Source: Gammaproteobacteria bacterium (GTDB taxonomy: Bacteria; Pseudomonadota; Gammaproteobacteria; Pseudomonadales; Azotimanducaceae). From it: a stretch of 64,000 nt of DNA. Made by a program: the position numbers and the translations under genes. The DNA is taken from NCBI GenBank assembly GCA_018666555.1, contig JABIZD010000132.1, forward strand, positions 1 to 64,000. The letters run 5' to 3'. Shown here in pieces: positions 53,301 through 63,013 of this stretch; positions within the stretch are counted from its first letter, which is position 1; each line of letters starts with the position of its first letter. A model generated the notes under the pieces. The model worked only from the letters and a program-made list of their open reading frames with translations. It was not told where the DNA came from and ran no database searches.

Positions 53301-55288
53301 GCGAGCAGTTTTTCCAGCATTTCCCCAGAAAGATGGCGCGAATCATGGGCTTCCTGAGCAATGGCTACCAGTTCTCTCAAGAGCACATCATAGGTAGTTG
53401 AAAAAACGACTAAATTCCTACACTCCTGAAGGAAATGAATATTCACATCCGGATCTAACAAAACTTCAAGAATCGTCAGGTCCTGGCCTGTGCTGCCCTG
53501 ACTTTCCCCTGAGGTTCTATGCAGGTGCGACCAGAGCGAGTCTTCCAGCAAGCGTCGATTCAGGGGAATCATGGACCGAGACGAAGACTTATCTTTGACT
53601 AGCGCGCGAGTCTGCGGCGAGAGGCTGATTCCTGACAAGCGGCTTTCATCAAAAAGATCCTCTTGTTCAAGAATTAAATTAAGTTCAGAGGCCAGCTGTG
53701 CCCTGAGGAAATCTGGTTTTTTCTGGTCTATGAAGGCCGGGTCAAACAATTTCCGGCCATCAAAGCTAAACAGGGATTTGAGGTGCTGGACAAATGACTC
53801 GTCACATTCTGACATGGAGACCAGCAATGTCTTGACCTCTTTAATCTCTTCTGTAGCCAGCAGATAATTGCTGGATTCATATTCATTCAGGTGTTCTATT
53901 AGCGCCAGTAGGTTATCTTTAGCATTTCCTTTCCAGCGATTAAAAAGATGCAAACCAGCGACCATGCAAAGCTCCTGGCGAGCTTTCTCATAGTTCTTTT
54001 CAGGCTCACCAAAAATCAGCTTCCTTAGCGCGCCCTGCTCATCACCAAGACGCTCTCTCTTTTCGACAAAATTCTTCCAGACCTTATTAAGCGCATCGTC
54101 ATATAAAACTTTGTCTGGGTCCTGTAACCAGTTCAAAAAAGCTGCGCGTCTTTCCCTATGAACTCGCTGGGCCAGCTCACCTGGCGGAATTTCCACATTT
54201 GCCAATCGGCCATACTGGGTGGTTGTGGTTGCTTTAATCCTGCTGCGTAATCCGAGATAGCGCAGATATCGATAAGCAACTCCAAACACATTCGGATATT
54301 CAGTAGGTGAGGTTCTCAGTTTCAGGCTGGAACTGGCATTGACCGCTGCCAGATACTCCGACACGTTCAAATATCGATTAATATTTCTGTGGTAATGATC
54401 CAGGATTTCCGGATGTTCACCGACAAACTGCCGGGCACCCTCTTCGATAGAAGAAATCGCAGCGACTATGACGTCTCTCAAATTCTGGATGTTTTCAGTT
54501 TCACCTGGATCGTAATCGACTATGCCGTCAATATTTCCCTGACGATATAATTCAAACGACGAGACCCCGACAAACTTGGCACACTCCTGCCAGGAGAGAT
54601 TATAACGCGTCACCAAACTTGCAAGGCTGCGAGGGTGAATAGTATTAAATACACCCGTACGTAGACTCAACAACAAATTACTGGCCGCAAGCGGAATTGC
54701 TCCTCCTGAATAGCCCTGGCCAACAATGATACCAACGGTTGGAACATCAACATTACACAATTCTGCAATCAATCGAGAAATCGAATGCGCCTGATTTGCA
54801 GCATTGGCCTGCTCATAGGGATCAGCACCCGGGGTATCCATAAAAGTTACAATCGGCAAGGACCGGATAGCGAACCCTATAGCCCGGTCAGCAGCAGCCT
54901 GATGGTGCTCTGGCCCCCACACACCGCTACCAAAAGCTCGATCCTGGGCAATCAGACCAATGGTTCGTGGGCTACCATCAAATTCCAGTTCAACCTCGCA
55001 GGCGAAGTAAGGACCTAACCTTTCTTCATGGCTGATCGGCAGCTCCAAAGCCTCTATGACCTGACGCGCTCCGGGTCGAGTTGATTCTTCACTCGGCAAC
55101 ACCGTCGCTGCTATATACTCATCCACTTCCATTGTCTGAAGTTGCTGCAGCTGAATATTGACCTGTTGTTCAGATAAAAGCCCTTTTAGAGGCGCAGCAG
55201 GGCCTTTTCGCGGGAAAAGAGAAAAATCCTCCGAAAGGGTTTCCGCATTCAAATAAAGTTGATCAATAGATCCTGGCTTCTGTGCCAT
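50369..55288 (-). CDS. Single-chain acyl-CoA carboxylase (CT-alpha, CT-beta, BC, BCCP)
   Basis: A 1639-residue multidomain biotin enzyme. Residues about 60-310 are an AccA-like carboxyltransferase half (MDTPGADPYEQAN at 150, GQGYSGGAIPLA at 190). About 330-760 is a charged, mostly helical region without a domain I recognise. About 780-1040 is an AccD-like half (FISSGGMQTKEGAAAL near 895, GYGDCTGGAQASF). About 1050-1510 is biotin carboxylase (VHGGGGKGIV, EMNTRLQVEHPVTEA). The end is a biotinyl domain with VLEAMKMF (Lys1582). Together this is a complete acetyl- or acyl-CoA carboxylase. The domain order differs from eukaryotic ACC (BC-BCCP-CT) and from AccABCD subunits. The acyl substrate is unknown. 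Confidence 0.88.
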   Translation of the reverse strand: MAQKPGSIDQLYLNAETLSEDFSLFPRKGPAAPLKGLLSEQQVNIQLQQLQTMEVDEYIAATVLPSEESTRPGARQVIEALELPISHEERLGPYFACEVELEFDGSPRTIGLIAQDRAFGSGVWGPEHHQAAADRAIGFAIRSLPIVTFMDTPGADPYEQANAANQAHSISRLIAELCNVDVPTVGIIVGQGYSGGAIPLAASNLLLSLRTGVFNTIHPRSLASLVTRYNLSWQECAKFVGVSSFELYRQGNIDGIVDYDPGETENIQNLRDVIVAAISSIEEGARQFVGEHPEILDHYHRNINRYLNVSEYLAAVNASSSLKLRTSPTEYPNVFGVAYRYLRYLGLRSRIKATTTTQYGRLANVEIPPGELAQRVHRERRAAFLNWLQDPDKVLYDDALNKVWKNFVEKRERLGDEQGALRKLIFGEPEKNYEKARQELCMVAGLHLFNRWKGNAKDNLLALIEHLNEYESSNYLLATEEIKEVKTLLVSMSECDESFVQHLKSLFSFDGRKLFDPAFIDQKKPDFLRAQLASELNLILEQEDLFDESRLSGISLSPQTRALVKDKSSSRSMIPLNRRLLEDSLWSHLHRTSGESQGSTGQDLTILEVLLDPDVNIHFLQECRNLVVFSTTYDVLLRELVAIAQEAHDSRHLSGEMLEKLLAQAVSQVALMPLFADIRPAEINSEFALWVEQLGQYFGGSVFLKAVEEWMRVVHKDKSDTLFVVISHVFEKVLPDYHNANRHGRPFKGKLEPVRIGRRKDFWNRLTIAYRDLLFNELLTREKRSKKTRFETLLERYVSGFEETSANLMSANPVSFPTFRPSIESALKNDIRPHGLITGIGDFNTSESSYRVGLVMSNVAFQAGSIDNSDCVRFCKLLVECASQRLPVVCFISSGGMQTKEGAAALFTMAVINDRITRFVRDNDLPIILFGYGDCTGGAQASFVTHPLAQTYYFSGCSMPFAGQAVVERNLPYTCMMSNYLSMTPGAMQGLVKHPFATDLEQELRRVDPAIPVPTETIEAVVDRIMSGVLTAIEPSVGSPELSEDELIRPVEKVLIHARGCTAVKLVSKALELNYHPVLVQSDPDMDSVAADLVGTDGTRGTLVCIGGNTSDESYLNALSILKIAENEGVDSLHPGIGFLSESPNFAGLVRQKGINFIGPRVSSMETMGNKSNAINTTLSINVPVVPGSHGIVESSEIAAEFADQVGYPILLKAVHGGGGKGIVKVERPENLHQLYHQVTMEARNAFGNGDTYIEKCVTSLRHIEAQILRDTQGNTRVIGIRDCSVQRNNQKLMEESGSTLLSKALRDEVIECAARIADAVDYIGAGTVEFIYDVPSNAIYFMEMNTRLQVEHPVTEAVTGIDIVKQQFAIASGQSLESVEYQESGYALEVRINAEKASLEADGNVTFIPTPGLMTVCDLPQQDDIKLISMAGEGKTVSPFYDSLIVQVIAHGTDREDTVARMRAYLDRININGICTNISLIKRVLHDEVFLSGDYDTTFLTDFLSRTDVPSLIEEIEIASGASAEVIDLDMLRIENSQELKVLSPSTGVFFRTPSPSEPEYVSVGDQVTVEDTLCVLEAMKMFTSCSLNSFSTGQGELYSSMTQYRVNRINVSNGQQVNEGDLLFVIQPVEVESSAGL

Positions 55289-55562
55289 ATTCTTGTGAAA
55301 TCCCTTGGTTACAGCTTGAATAACTGATTAAACTGCGAGCTTCGACAGCAGCTTCCAGCAATTAGTTCCACTGCCAGATTTAAAATCGGTAGTTCTTTAT
55401 CGGCCCGTTTTTTACAGCCCTGCAATCGAGCAAACAAGCCTACTGTATGCCCTGATCGGATGCAATGAATGGTTAAGCTCCAGCCAATGGACAATGACCT
55501 ACAAAAGCCCGCGTGGACTCGCTTGTTTTGGCGCAATAATCGCAAAGAACCCATCTGTTCAA

Positions 55563-57110
55563 TTAGCTGCCAAGGGTATCTTTTAAAGGTATCCTGCCAA
55601 TCTTTTCCTGCCATTGCCGCGGTCCGCTGGAATGAACCGAATCTCCCTTTACATCCACGGCGACCGTAACCGGCATATCCTCGACCTCAAATTCATGAAT
55701 CGCTTCCATTCCCAATTCAGGGAAAGCGACCACTCGAGATGCCTTGATAGCCTTGGATACAAGGAAGGCAGCGCCACCTACTGCCATAAGATAGACCGCT
55801 TTATGTCGCTTGATGGCAGCAATTGCGACGGGCCCTCGTTCAGCTTTACCGATCATGCCCAGTAACCCGGTTTTCGACAGCATCAAATCCGTAAAACCGT
55901 CCATCCTGGTTGCGGTAGTGGGACCAGCGGGGCCGACTATCTCCCCTTGCACGGGGTCAACAGGACCAACGTAATAAATAAACCGTCCGTTAAGATCGAC
56001 ACCCTCTGGCAAGTCCTGACCTGACTCATACAGGTCTCTTATTTTTTTATGAGCCGCATCGCGACCGGTCAGCATTTTACCCTTTAACAACAGCGTCTCA
56101 CCTGGCTTCCAGGTCGCAATGTCCTCCCGGGTCACGGTATCGAGATTAACTCGCCTGGAGTTAGGGCCGGCAGCCCAGGTGATGTCTGGCCAATCGCTTA
56201 GTTCAGGCACAGGTAATTCAGCAACCCCACTACCATCAAGGGTGAAATGCACATGCCGAGTCGCAGCACAATTAGGGATCATTGCTACTGGCAGGTTTGC
56301 GGCGTGGGTCGGATAGTCGAGGACTTTTACATCAAGAACGGTCGTTAGACCACCCAGACCCTGCGCCCCGATACCAAGGCTGTTAACTTTTTCAAAGATC
56401 TCTAATCGCAATTCTTCGGCTCGATTTGCCGGTCCTCTGTCAATCAGATCCTGAATATCAATACTATCCATCAAGGACCGCTTTGCCAACAACATGGCTT
56501 TTTCGGCAGTCCCGCCTATACCAATACCCAGCATACCTGGCGGACACCAGCCAGCACCCATCAAAGGGACCGTATCAAGCACCCAATCAACGATACTATC
56601 GGCTGGGTTGAGCATGACCAACCGGGATTTTGCTTCAGAACCACCTCCTTTGGCTGCGACCCTGATCTCGACTATGTCACCGGGAACCAACTCGGTATGA
56701 ATGACCGCCGGGGTGTTGTCCTGCGTATTGATCCTGCGCCCGGCCGGATCGGCCAGGACTGAGGCTCGAAGTACATTATCAGGCAATTGATAGGCAGCCC
56801 TGACTCCGGCATTGATCATGTCTTCAAGCGACATGTCTGCTTCAAAACGAACATTCATGCCCACAGAAATAAAAACATTGACGATACCGGTATCCTGACA
56901 GATAGGCCTTTGACCTTCTGCACACATGCGGGAATTGATTAATATCTGAGCCATGGCATCTTTGGCAGCAACTGATTGTTCACGCTGATAAGCAAGTCCA
57001 AGGGCTCGGATAAAATCGGGGGGATGATAATAGGAGATGTACTGCAACGCGTCCTGGATACTCTGGATCAGGTCGTGCTGTTTAATGACTGTCATGGCCG
57101 CGTTTTTCAA
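55563..57110 (-). CDS. Class I (Fe-S) fumarate hydratase
   Basis: A 515-residue iron-sulfur fumarase of the FumA/FumB type. Cys residues suited to the [4Fe-4S] cluster lie in RPICQDTG (Cys71), PNCAATRHVHF and AGWCPPGMLG. The C-terminal beta domain contains VGPTTATR-like PAGPTTATRMD and HSSGPRQWQEKIG. It interconverts fumarate and malate. The start is TTG at 57110 with GGAG seven bases upstream; an ATG at 57095 has no site. It belongs to the same strand as the carboxylase and MaoC genes. Confidence 0.93.
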   Translation of the reverse strand: MKNAAMTVIKQHDLIQSIQDALQYISYYHPPDFIRALGLAYQREQSVAAKDAMAQILINSRMCAEGQRPICQDTGIVNVFISVGMNVRFEADMSLEDMINAGVRAAYQLPDNVLRASVLADPAGRRINTQDNTPAVIHTELVPGDIVEIRVAAKGGGSEAKSRLVMLNPADSIVDWVLDTVPLMGAGWCPPGMLGIGIGGTAEKAMLLAKRSLMDSIDIQDLIDRGPANRAEELRLEIFEKVNSLGIGAQGLGGLTTVLDVKVLDYPTHAANLPVAMIPNCAATRHVHFTLDGSGVAELPVPELSDWPDITWAAGPNSRRVNLDTVTREDIATWKPGETLLLKGKMLTGRDAAHKKIRDLYESGQDLPEGVDLNGRFIYYVGPVDPVQGEIVGPAGPTTATRMDGFTDLMLSKTGLLGMIGKAERGPVAIAAIKRHKAVYLMAVGGAAFLVSKAIKASRVVAFPELGMEAIHEFEVEDMPVTVAVDVKGDSVHSSGPRQWQEKIGRIPLKDTLGS

Positions 57111-57132
57111 GCTGATGCTCCTGGTCCCTGAA

Positions 57133-57615
57133 TCAAGCGTACATTAAACGAGTTAAAGCCTCAGCCACACAAACCGGCTTATCGACCCCTTCCCGCTCAA
57201 TCGTGACTACCTTTTTAAGCTGAATAGTATTGGCTGCCTTCATTTCAGCGAGCATAAATCGATGGCTTGCTCTGATCCTAGAGTTAACTGGGACAGGGCC
57301 AGGAAAGCGCACTTTTTCAAGGCCATAGTTAACGCCCATGAAAACACCTTCAAAGGCTTCAGGTTTCAGTATCGGCACGCTGTTTCCGAGGTGCACGATT
57401 AAAGATAAGGTCAGGAAGCCATGCGCTATAGTTGTTTTATAAGGAGACAACTGCGCTGATTTCTCAGCATCAATATGAATAAACTGATGATCTAAAGTGG
57501 CATCTGCAAAAAGATTAATGCGATCCTGGTCTACTTCAAACCAATCGCCGACTCCCTCCTGTTGACCTTCTATGGTTTTAAATATTGCAAGGGCTTGCTG
57601 AGCAGCGTCGGACAT
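57133..57615 (-). CDS. MaoC-family hydratase/dehydratase
   Basis: A 160-residue hotdog hydratase. The family motif DHQFIHIDAEKSAQLSPYKT and AHGFLTLSLI give the Asp/His pair used for (R)-specific hydration of enoyl-CoA. FPGPVPVNSRIRASHRF is also typical. AGGAGG nine bases before the ATG at 57615 sets the start; the frame is open further upstream without a site. It lies divergent from a thiolase gene, which suggests shared use in short-chain or PHA-type acyl-CoA metabolism. Confidence 0.9.
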   Translation of the reverse strand: MSDAAQQALAIFKTIEGQQEGVGDWFEVDQDRINLFADATLDHQFIHIDAEKSAQLSPYKTTIAHGFLTLSLIVHLGNSVPILKPEAFEGVFMGVNYGLEKVRFPGPVPVNSRIRASHRFMLAEMKAANTIQLKKVVTIEREGVDKPVCVAEALTRLMYA

Positions 57616-57800
57616 TATGGTGCCTCCTGAAAAAAAGATTAAAATTAACGCTTCCAGTTTACCACAAACTACCCGATTACAAGGTGGATCAGTAGCTTGC
57701 AAAAGCCGCATGGTTTATCCTACAGCGCAGCTAACCACTGGCGGATTAATTACATCCGGGCCAGCAGATATCACCACTAACCGGGAATGAGGAAATCAGG

Positions 57801-58979
57801 ATGACAAAAGAGGTCTATATCGCGGCAGGTGCCCGCACGCCGATGGGTGGCTTACAGGGCGACCTAGGCTCGCTTACCGCAGTCCAGCTTGGCTCAGTTG
57901 CCATCAAAAAAGCCGTGGAGCGGGCCGGCCTCAGCGGTGAGGATGTCGATGAAATCATTATGGGTTGTGTCCTCCCCAGCGGTCTCAGACAGGGACCTGC
58001 TCGCCAGGCAGGCATCGATGCAGGCATCCCGGTCAGTGTCGGCGCGACCACCATCAACAAACTCTGCGGATCTGGCATGAAAGCGACTATGCTTGCCCAT
58101 GACCTGATCAAGGCTGGAACGAATAAAATTATGGTCGCCGGAGGCATGGAAAGCATGAGCAACGCCCCCTATCTCTTACCTAAAGTGCGCAATGGCATGC
58201 GTATGGGCCATGGCGAAATGCAGGATGTAATGTTTACTGACGGCCTGGAAGATGCCAAGACAGGCAAGTTAATGGGCGCGTTCGCACAGGAAGTTGCCGA
58301 CCAACATCAACTCACCCGGCAAGGAATGGACGACTTCGCTATTTCTTCCCTGCAAAAAGCAGTCACTGCCATTGAATCCGGCGCACTTGATGCAGAGATA
58401 GCAGAAGTCCATATTAAGGATCGCAGTGGCGAGCGCACCATTCGCATCGATGAGCAGCCAGGTAAAGCCAATCTGGATAAAATCCCCAGTTTGCGACCCG
58501 CATTTAAAGCAGATGGTACCGTCACAGCGGCAAATTCAAGTTCGATATCAGATGGCGCCTCGGCCCTGATACTGGTCGATGAGACCACCTTGCAGGATCG
58601 TGACCTCAAACCTCTGGCTAAAATAATTGCTCATAGTACTCACTCACGGCATCCGTCTGAATTCACCCTGGCGCCCATAGATGCCATCAAGAAAGTCCTG
58701 GAGAAAGCAAACTGGGCAAAAGACGAGGTCGACCTGTTTGAAATCAATGAAGCTTTCGCCATGGTTACCATGCTGGCTCAGCAGGAACTAAGCATTGATC
58801 CGGCAAAGGTAAATATCCATGGTGGCGCCTGTGCCCAAGGACACCCTATCGGCTCGACCGGGGCGCGAATTATCGTCTCTTTAATGTACGCACTTAAGCG
58901 CTTGAACAAAACCCGCGGAGTCGCAGCCCTATGCATTGGCGGTGGAGAAGCAACTGCAATTGCCATTGAAATGGTTTAG
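57801..58979 (+). CDS. Acetyl-CoA C-acyltransferase (thiolase)
   Basis: A 392-residue thiolase of the PhaA/AtoB type. The nucleophile Cys is in INKLCGSGMKATM, the His region in FEINEAFAMV and GGACAQGHPIGSTGAR, and the second Cys in ALCIGGGEA. All catalytic residues are present, unlike in the protein at 9148-10407. It condenses two acetyl-CoA or cleaves acetoacetyl-CoA. It lies divergent from the MaoC gene and 117 bp before fabY. Confidence 0.95.
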   Translation: MTKEVYIAAGARTPMGGLQGDLGSLTAVQLGSVAIKKAVERAGLSGEDVDEIIMGCVLPSGLRQGPARQAGIDAGIPVSVGATTINKLCGSGMKATMLAHDLIKAGTNKIMVAGGMESMSNAPYLLPKVRNGMRMGHGEMQDVMFTDGLEDAKTGKLMGAFAQEVADQHQLTRQGMDDFAISSLQKAVTAIESGALDAEIAEVHIKDRSGERTIRIDEQPGKANLDKIPSLRPAFKADGTVTAANSSSISDGASALILVDETTLQDRDLKPLAKIIAHSTHSRHPSEFTLAPIDAIKKVLEKANWAKDEVDLFEINEAFAMVTMLAQQELSIDPAKVNIHGGACAQGHPIGSTGARIIVSLMYALKRLNKTRGVAALCIGGGEATAIAIEMV

Positions 58980-58994
58980 ATCCCTTCCATAATC

Positions 58995-59015
58995 AATAAA
59001 CCGGCGGTGTTTATT
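58995..59015 (+). terminator. Weak hairpin after the thiolase gene
   Basis: AATAAAC (58995-59001) and GTTTATT (59009-59015) form a 7-bp AT-rich stem with loop CGGCGGT. No clear T-run follows, so function is uncertain. Confidence 0.3.
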
Positions 59016-59096
59016 CAATTCTGGAAGGTTAATGTAGATTTAAGGTAGGGGAACCGTCTACAATTTATTGGATTTACAGCAATTAGGAATCACATC

Positions 59097-60929
59097 GTGA
59101 CACGTCTGCCGGTTATCGTTGGATTCGGAGGAATTAACCCCGCCGGACGAAGCTCGGGCCACCATGCTTATCGACGCACGGTCTTCGATAAATTGCCGGC
59201 AAGCAAATCCCAGGAAACCCTGAAAGCGCTGGCTGTATTAATGAACTGCCCGGTTGATGAGACCCACATTCTCAACCATACGCTGATTCGTAAACTCGAA
59301 ACCAACCTTTTCGATCCTGCTGATATCCGTCTCAACAAGTCTGCTCAAATGGACCCAGTTGAAAACGAAGCAATTGAATTCACCATGAAACGCAGCCATT
59401 TGCCTGCACGCATCCCACCAGACTGGGAAGTTTCAGATACTGGCGAGGGTGGCCAGGTTATTATCAGGTCGCAACAACCCTTAGATGTACTGTTCCCGGA
59501 CAGACGCCAATCAAAAGTAAACTCTGCTGGTCAGTTGCCGTCCGGATTTGATCCAGAGTCTTTGTACCAGAGTAGAAATCACCCTCGCGGGTTGCAGTTG
59601 ACCGTCTATGGAGCCTCGGATGCCATCCAGTCTCTTGGTATCCCCTGGCAAGCCGTAAAAGATAAGGTTCCCGCTGACCAGTTTTCAGTCTACGCCAGCA
59701 GCGCTATGGGGCAGTTGGATAACAATGGCTCTGGCGCCATGCTTCAATCGACCATGATGGGCAAACGGGTCAGTTCAAAAAACTGTGCATTGGGGTTGGC
59801 TCAAATGACAGCCGATTTTGTGAATGCCTATGTCATCGGCAGTGTTGGCTCCACCGGCGCCAATGTGGGCGCCTGCGCAACCTTTCTATATAACCTCAGG
59901 CAAGGCATCCAGGACATTCGATCAGGAAAGTACCGGGTAGTCATCGTTGGTTCCAGCGAAGCGCCTTTAACCCCAGAAGTAATCGAAGGTTATCGCACTA
60001 TGGGGGCTCTCGCCGAAGACGACGCCCTGGCCAGGTTGGGTCCGCTTAACCATCAACTTGCCTGTCGTCCGTTTGGAGACAACTGTGGTTTCACTTTGGC
60101 TGAAGCATCCCAATTCCTGGTTTTGTTTGACGATGAACTGGCCATGGAGCTGGGCGCTCACATTTACGGTTCAGTGGCCGATGTTTTTATTAATGCAGAT
60201 GGCTTCAAAAAATCTATTCCTGGACCTGGTATCGGTAACTACATCACGGTCGGCAAGGCAATGGCGACCATTAAGGCGATACTTGGCGAGGAAAATCTCA
60301 AGCACAACACCTATATGCAGGCCCATGGCACTGGAACCCCACAGAACAGGGTGACTGAGTCTCATATATTTAATGAACTAGCCAAGGCCTACGGCATGAA
60401 AGACTGGCCAGTTACGGCCATTAAGGCTTATCTCGGTCATTCTCTATCCTGCGCTTCTGCTGATCAGATCATATCTTCCCTGGGGGTTTGGCAAGATGGC
60501 ATCATTCCAGGAATACAGACGACACCCGCTCTGGCCGAAGACGTCCATCACAGCCACCTGGATTTTCTACTCAAGCATACTGAAATCAATCCCTCGACTA
60601 TGGCAGCAACGCTAATCAACTCTAAAGGTTTTGGCGGCAATAATGCGACCGCCGCGATTCTCTCACCGACGGTCACTGAATCCATGTTACTTAAAAGATA
60701 CGGTAAAAAAAGATTCATGGAATATCAACAAACCCACCAGGGCGTTGATGCCGCTACGCGAGCCTATGAAGAACAGACCATAGCAGGTAATACTGAACTC
60801 ATTTACCAGTTCGGGCAGGGTGTTGTAGAAGGTTCTGAGCTTGCCATCGAGGCAGATCATATATCCATACCAGGTCAGCAGAAAAAAATAGATCTAACGG
60901 CAACCAACCCCTACGCAGATATGACTTAG
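59097..60929 (+). CDS. fabY: FabY-type beta-ketoacyl-ACP synthase
   Basis: A 610-residue ketoacyl synthase, much longer than FabF/FabB (about 410) and close to Pseudomonas FabY (634). The Cys is in [11 protein letters not shown], the two His in [13 protein letters not shown] and [13 protein letters not shown]. The extended N-terminal ~200 residues ([17 protein letters not shown]) and the C-terminal tail are the FabY-specific additions. In Pseudomonas FabY condenses acetyl-CoA with malonyl-ACP to start fatty acid synthesis, replacing FabH. The start codon is GTG at 59097. Its stop overlaps convergently with prfC by 4 bp. Confidence 0.9.
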   Translation: MTRLPVIVGFGGINPAGRSSGHHAYRRTVFDKLPASKSQETLKALAVLMNCPVDETHILNHTLIRKLETNLFDPADIRLNKSAQMDPVENEAIEFTMKRSHLPARIPPDWEVSDTGEGGQVIIRSQQPLDVLFPDRRQSKVNSAGQLPSGFDPESLYQSRNHPRGLQLTVYGASDAIQSLGIPWQAVKDKVPADQFSVYASSAMGQLDNNGSGAMLQSTMMGKRVSSKNCALGLAQMTADFVNAYVIGSVGSTGANVGACATFLYNLRQGIQDIRSGKYRVVIVGSSEAPLTPEVIEGYRTMGALAEDDALARLGPLNHQLACRPFGDNCGFTLAEASQFLVLFDDELAMELGAHIYGSVADVFINADGFKKSIPGPGIGNYITVGKAMATIKAILGEENLKHNTYMQAHGTGTPQNRVTESHIFNELAKAYGMKDWPVTAIKAYLGHSLSCASADQIISSLGVWQDGIIPGIQTTPALAEDVHHSHLDFLLKHTEINPSTMAATLINSKGFGGNNATAAILSPTVTESMLLKRYGKKRFMEYQQTHQGVDAATRAYEEQTIAGNTELIYQFGQGVVEGSELAIEADHISIPGQQKKIDLTATNPYADMT

Positions 60930-62503
60930 GCAATTTCCCGGGTCGCACGAAAATCAATCTCGGGCCAGCGCTCCTCAGTTAAACTCAGGTTGACTCGAGT
61001 GGGTGCCAGGTAAGTAAGATGACCACCGCCATCGATGGCCAAATTGGTTAATGCCTTGCGTTCAAATTCTGCAAGCTGCTTGATATCCGAACTTGATACC
61101 CATCGAGCCGTAGTGACGCTCACTGGTTCATACCCACATTCAACCTTGTACTCTTCCTTTAGACGAAACGCGACCACATCAAACTGCAGAATCCCAACAG
61201 CCCCCAGGATCAGGTCATTTGATTCCTTAGGCATAAAGACCTGGGTGGCGCCTTCTTCTGATAACTGCGTCAGGCCCTGCCTGAGCTGCTTACTCTTGAG
61301 AGGATCTTTCAATTTTACTCGCCTGAACAATTCAGGCGCGAAATGGGGGATACCAATAAAAGAGGTTTTCTTCCCAGAGGTAAAGGTATCACCAATCTGT
61401 ATGGTGCCGTGATTATGCAGCCCTATGATGTCGCCGGAATAAGCCTGTCCTGCTGTCGACCTCCCCCCGGCAAGAAAGGTAACCGCGTCCGTGACTTTTA
61501 TATCTTTACCAATGCGGACATGATGCATTTTCATGCCCTGCTGGTAACTTCCCGAGCAAATCCTCATAAAGGCCATTCGGTCCCGATGTTTAGGGTCCAT
61601 ATTGGCTTGTATCTTGAAAACAAAACCGCTGAATTGCCTATCTTTCGGATCAATCGGCTCTTCCGTGGTCATTCGCTGAATAGGGGAGGGAGAAACCTCA
61701 ACGAATCCATCGAGCATTTCCATTACACCGAAATTACGCAATGCCGAACCAAAATAGACCGGCGTTAACTCACCATTTAGATAGCGTTTCTGATCAAATT
61801 CATGCGAAGCCCCACGCACCAGTTCAATCTCTTCGAGCAAATCTTCTAACTGGTCGCCTAAAAACGACGCGGCTTCTTTGCTGCGAATCCCACTTATCAA
61901 GTCAGCTTCCAATGCAGGGCCATCAACACCTCGTTGATAGGGATAAATAATATCCAGGTACAGATGGTAAACTCCCCTGAACTGGCTGCCTGCGCCAATA
62001 GGCCAGGTGATCGGCGCACAATCGATTTTCAGAATCGATTCAACCTCGTCCAGGAGGTCGATAGGATCACGTATCTCTCGGTCCAGTTTATTGATAAAGG
62101 TCAGGATCGGGGTATCTCGTAATCGACACACTTCCATCAACTTTACAGTTCGATCCTCGACGCCCTTGGCACCGTCAATGACCATCAATACAGAATCAAC
62201 GGCGGTCAGGGTCCTATAAGTATCTTCGGAAAAATCTTCATGCCCCGGCGTGTCCAGGAGGTTGACGACACAATCGGCGTAGGGAAACTGCATCACTGAA
62301 GTAGTAACAGAAATACCTCTTTGTTTCTCCAGTTCCATCCAATCCGACGTCGCGTAACGGTCAGACTTCTTCGACTTTACCGTGCCCGCCTGTTGAATCG
62401 CCTTGCCCAACAGCAGCAATTTTTCGGTGATGGTAGTCTTACCCGCATCTGGGTGGGAAATGATCGCAAACGTCCTGCGCCTATCAACTTCACTGGCAAT
62501 CAT
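60926..62503 (-). CDS. prfC: Peptide chain release factor 3 (PrfC)
   Basis: A 525-residue translational GTPase. G1 is [14 protein letters not shown]2-G3 [14 protein letters not shown], and G4 [12 protein letters not shown]. The segment [18 protein letters not shown] is the RF3-type G2. It removes RF1/RF2 from the ribosome after termination. The order holD-rimI-prfC matches that of E. coli, where one gene (yjjG) intervenes. Confidence 0.96.
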   Translation of the reverse strand: MIASEVDRRRTFAIISHPDAGKTTITEKLLLLGKAIQQAGTVKSKKSDRYATSDWMELEKQRGISVTTSVMQFPYADCVVNLLDTPGHEDFSEDTYRTLTAVDSVLMVIDGAKGVEDRTVKLMEVCRLRDTPILTFINKLDREIRDPIDLLDEVESILKIDCAPITWPIGAGSQFRGVYHLYLDIIYPYQRGVDGPALEADLISGIRSKEAASFLGDQLEDLLEEIELVRGASHEFDQKRYLNGELTPVYFGSALRNFGVMEMLDGFVEVSPSPIQRMTTEEPIDPKDRQFSGFVFKIQANMDPKHRDRMAFMRICSGSYQQGMKMHHVRIGKDIKVTDAVTFLAGGRSTAGQAYSGDIIGLHNHGTIQIGDTFTSGKKTSFIGIPHFAPELFRRVKLKDPLKSKQLRQGLTQLSEEGATQVFMPKESNDLILGAVGILQFDVVAFRLKEEYKVECGYEPVSVTTARWVSSSDIKQLAEFERKALTNLAIDGGGHLTYLAPTRVNLSLTEERWPEIDFRATREIA

Positions 62504-62560
62504 ATCTGAGGTCTCTGTCTAGAGACGGTATTATACCGACCTAGACACTATTATGTTGCA

Positions 62561-63013
62561 CTAGATCAGTTCTTTCGCCATCACCAGGGCATCTTCTCTT
62601 TTTGTTACTCCTGGGTAGTAGCCTTTGCGACGCCCGATTTCGTTAAAACCGAGACTATCATAGAGGCTGCGAGCGGCCATATTCGATGGTCGGACTTCAA
62701 GAAAAAGGCTTTTAGCGCGTCTACGTTTTGCCTGACTAAGCATATGCACGGTCAGTTTTCGACCCAAACCTTGCCCCTGCAGTTGAGCATTCACACACAC
62801 ATTCAACAAGTGGGCTTCACCCGCGCCAATAGACAACAAACCGTGACCGGCAATCAGGTCTCCAGTAATCAATACCCAGGATTCTCCCTTTTGATTCAGG
62901 CAATCCCGGAAAATGCCCTCACTCCAAGGATGAGAATAGGCCGACTTTTCATTGCAGAGTACCGCGGACAAATCAGTTAACGCCATTGTCCGGAACGCAA
63001 CCTTAGTTACCAC
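62561..63013 (-). CDS. rimI: Ribosomal protein S18-alanine N-acetyltransferase RimI
   Basis: A 150-residue GNAT. NVCVNAQLQGQGLGRKLTVHML carries the acetyl-CoA loop (QGQGLG), and SLFLEVRPSNMAARSLYDSLGF is the RimI-type end, with GRRKGYY and EDALVMAKEL. It acetylates the N-terminal Ala of S18. The GTG at 63013 overlaps the holD stop by 11 bp. An in-frame ATG 27 bases further (MALTDLSAV) is a less likely alternative. Confidence 0.92.
   Translation of the reverse strand: MVTKVAFRTMALTDLSAVLCNEKSAYSHPWSEGIFRDCLNQKGESWVLITGDLIAGHGLLSIGAGEAHLLNVCVNAQLQGQGLGRKLTVHMLSQAKRRRAKSLFLEVRPSNMAARSLYDSLGFNEIGRRKGYYPGVTKREDALVMAKELI

Noticed and set aside
55309-55614. 101-codon minus-strand frame between fumarase and carboxylase
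   Set aside because: It overlaps the fumarase C-terminus in another frame and shows no family pattern.
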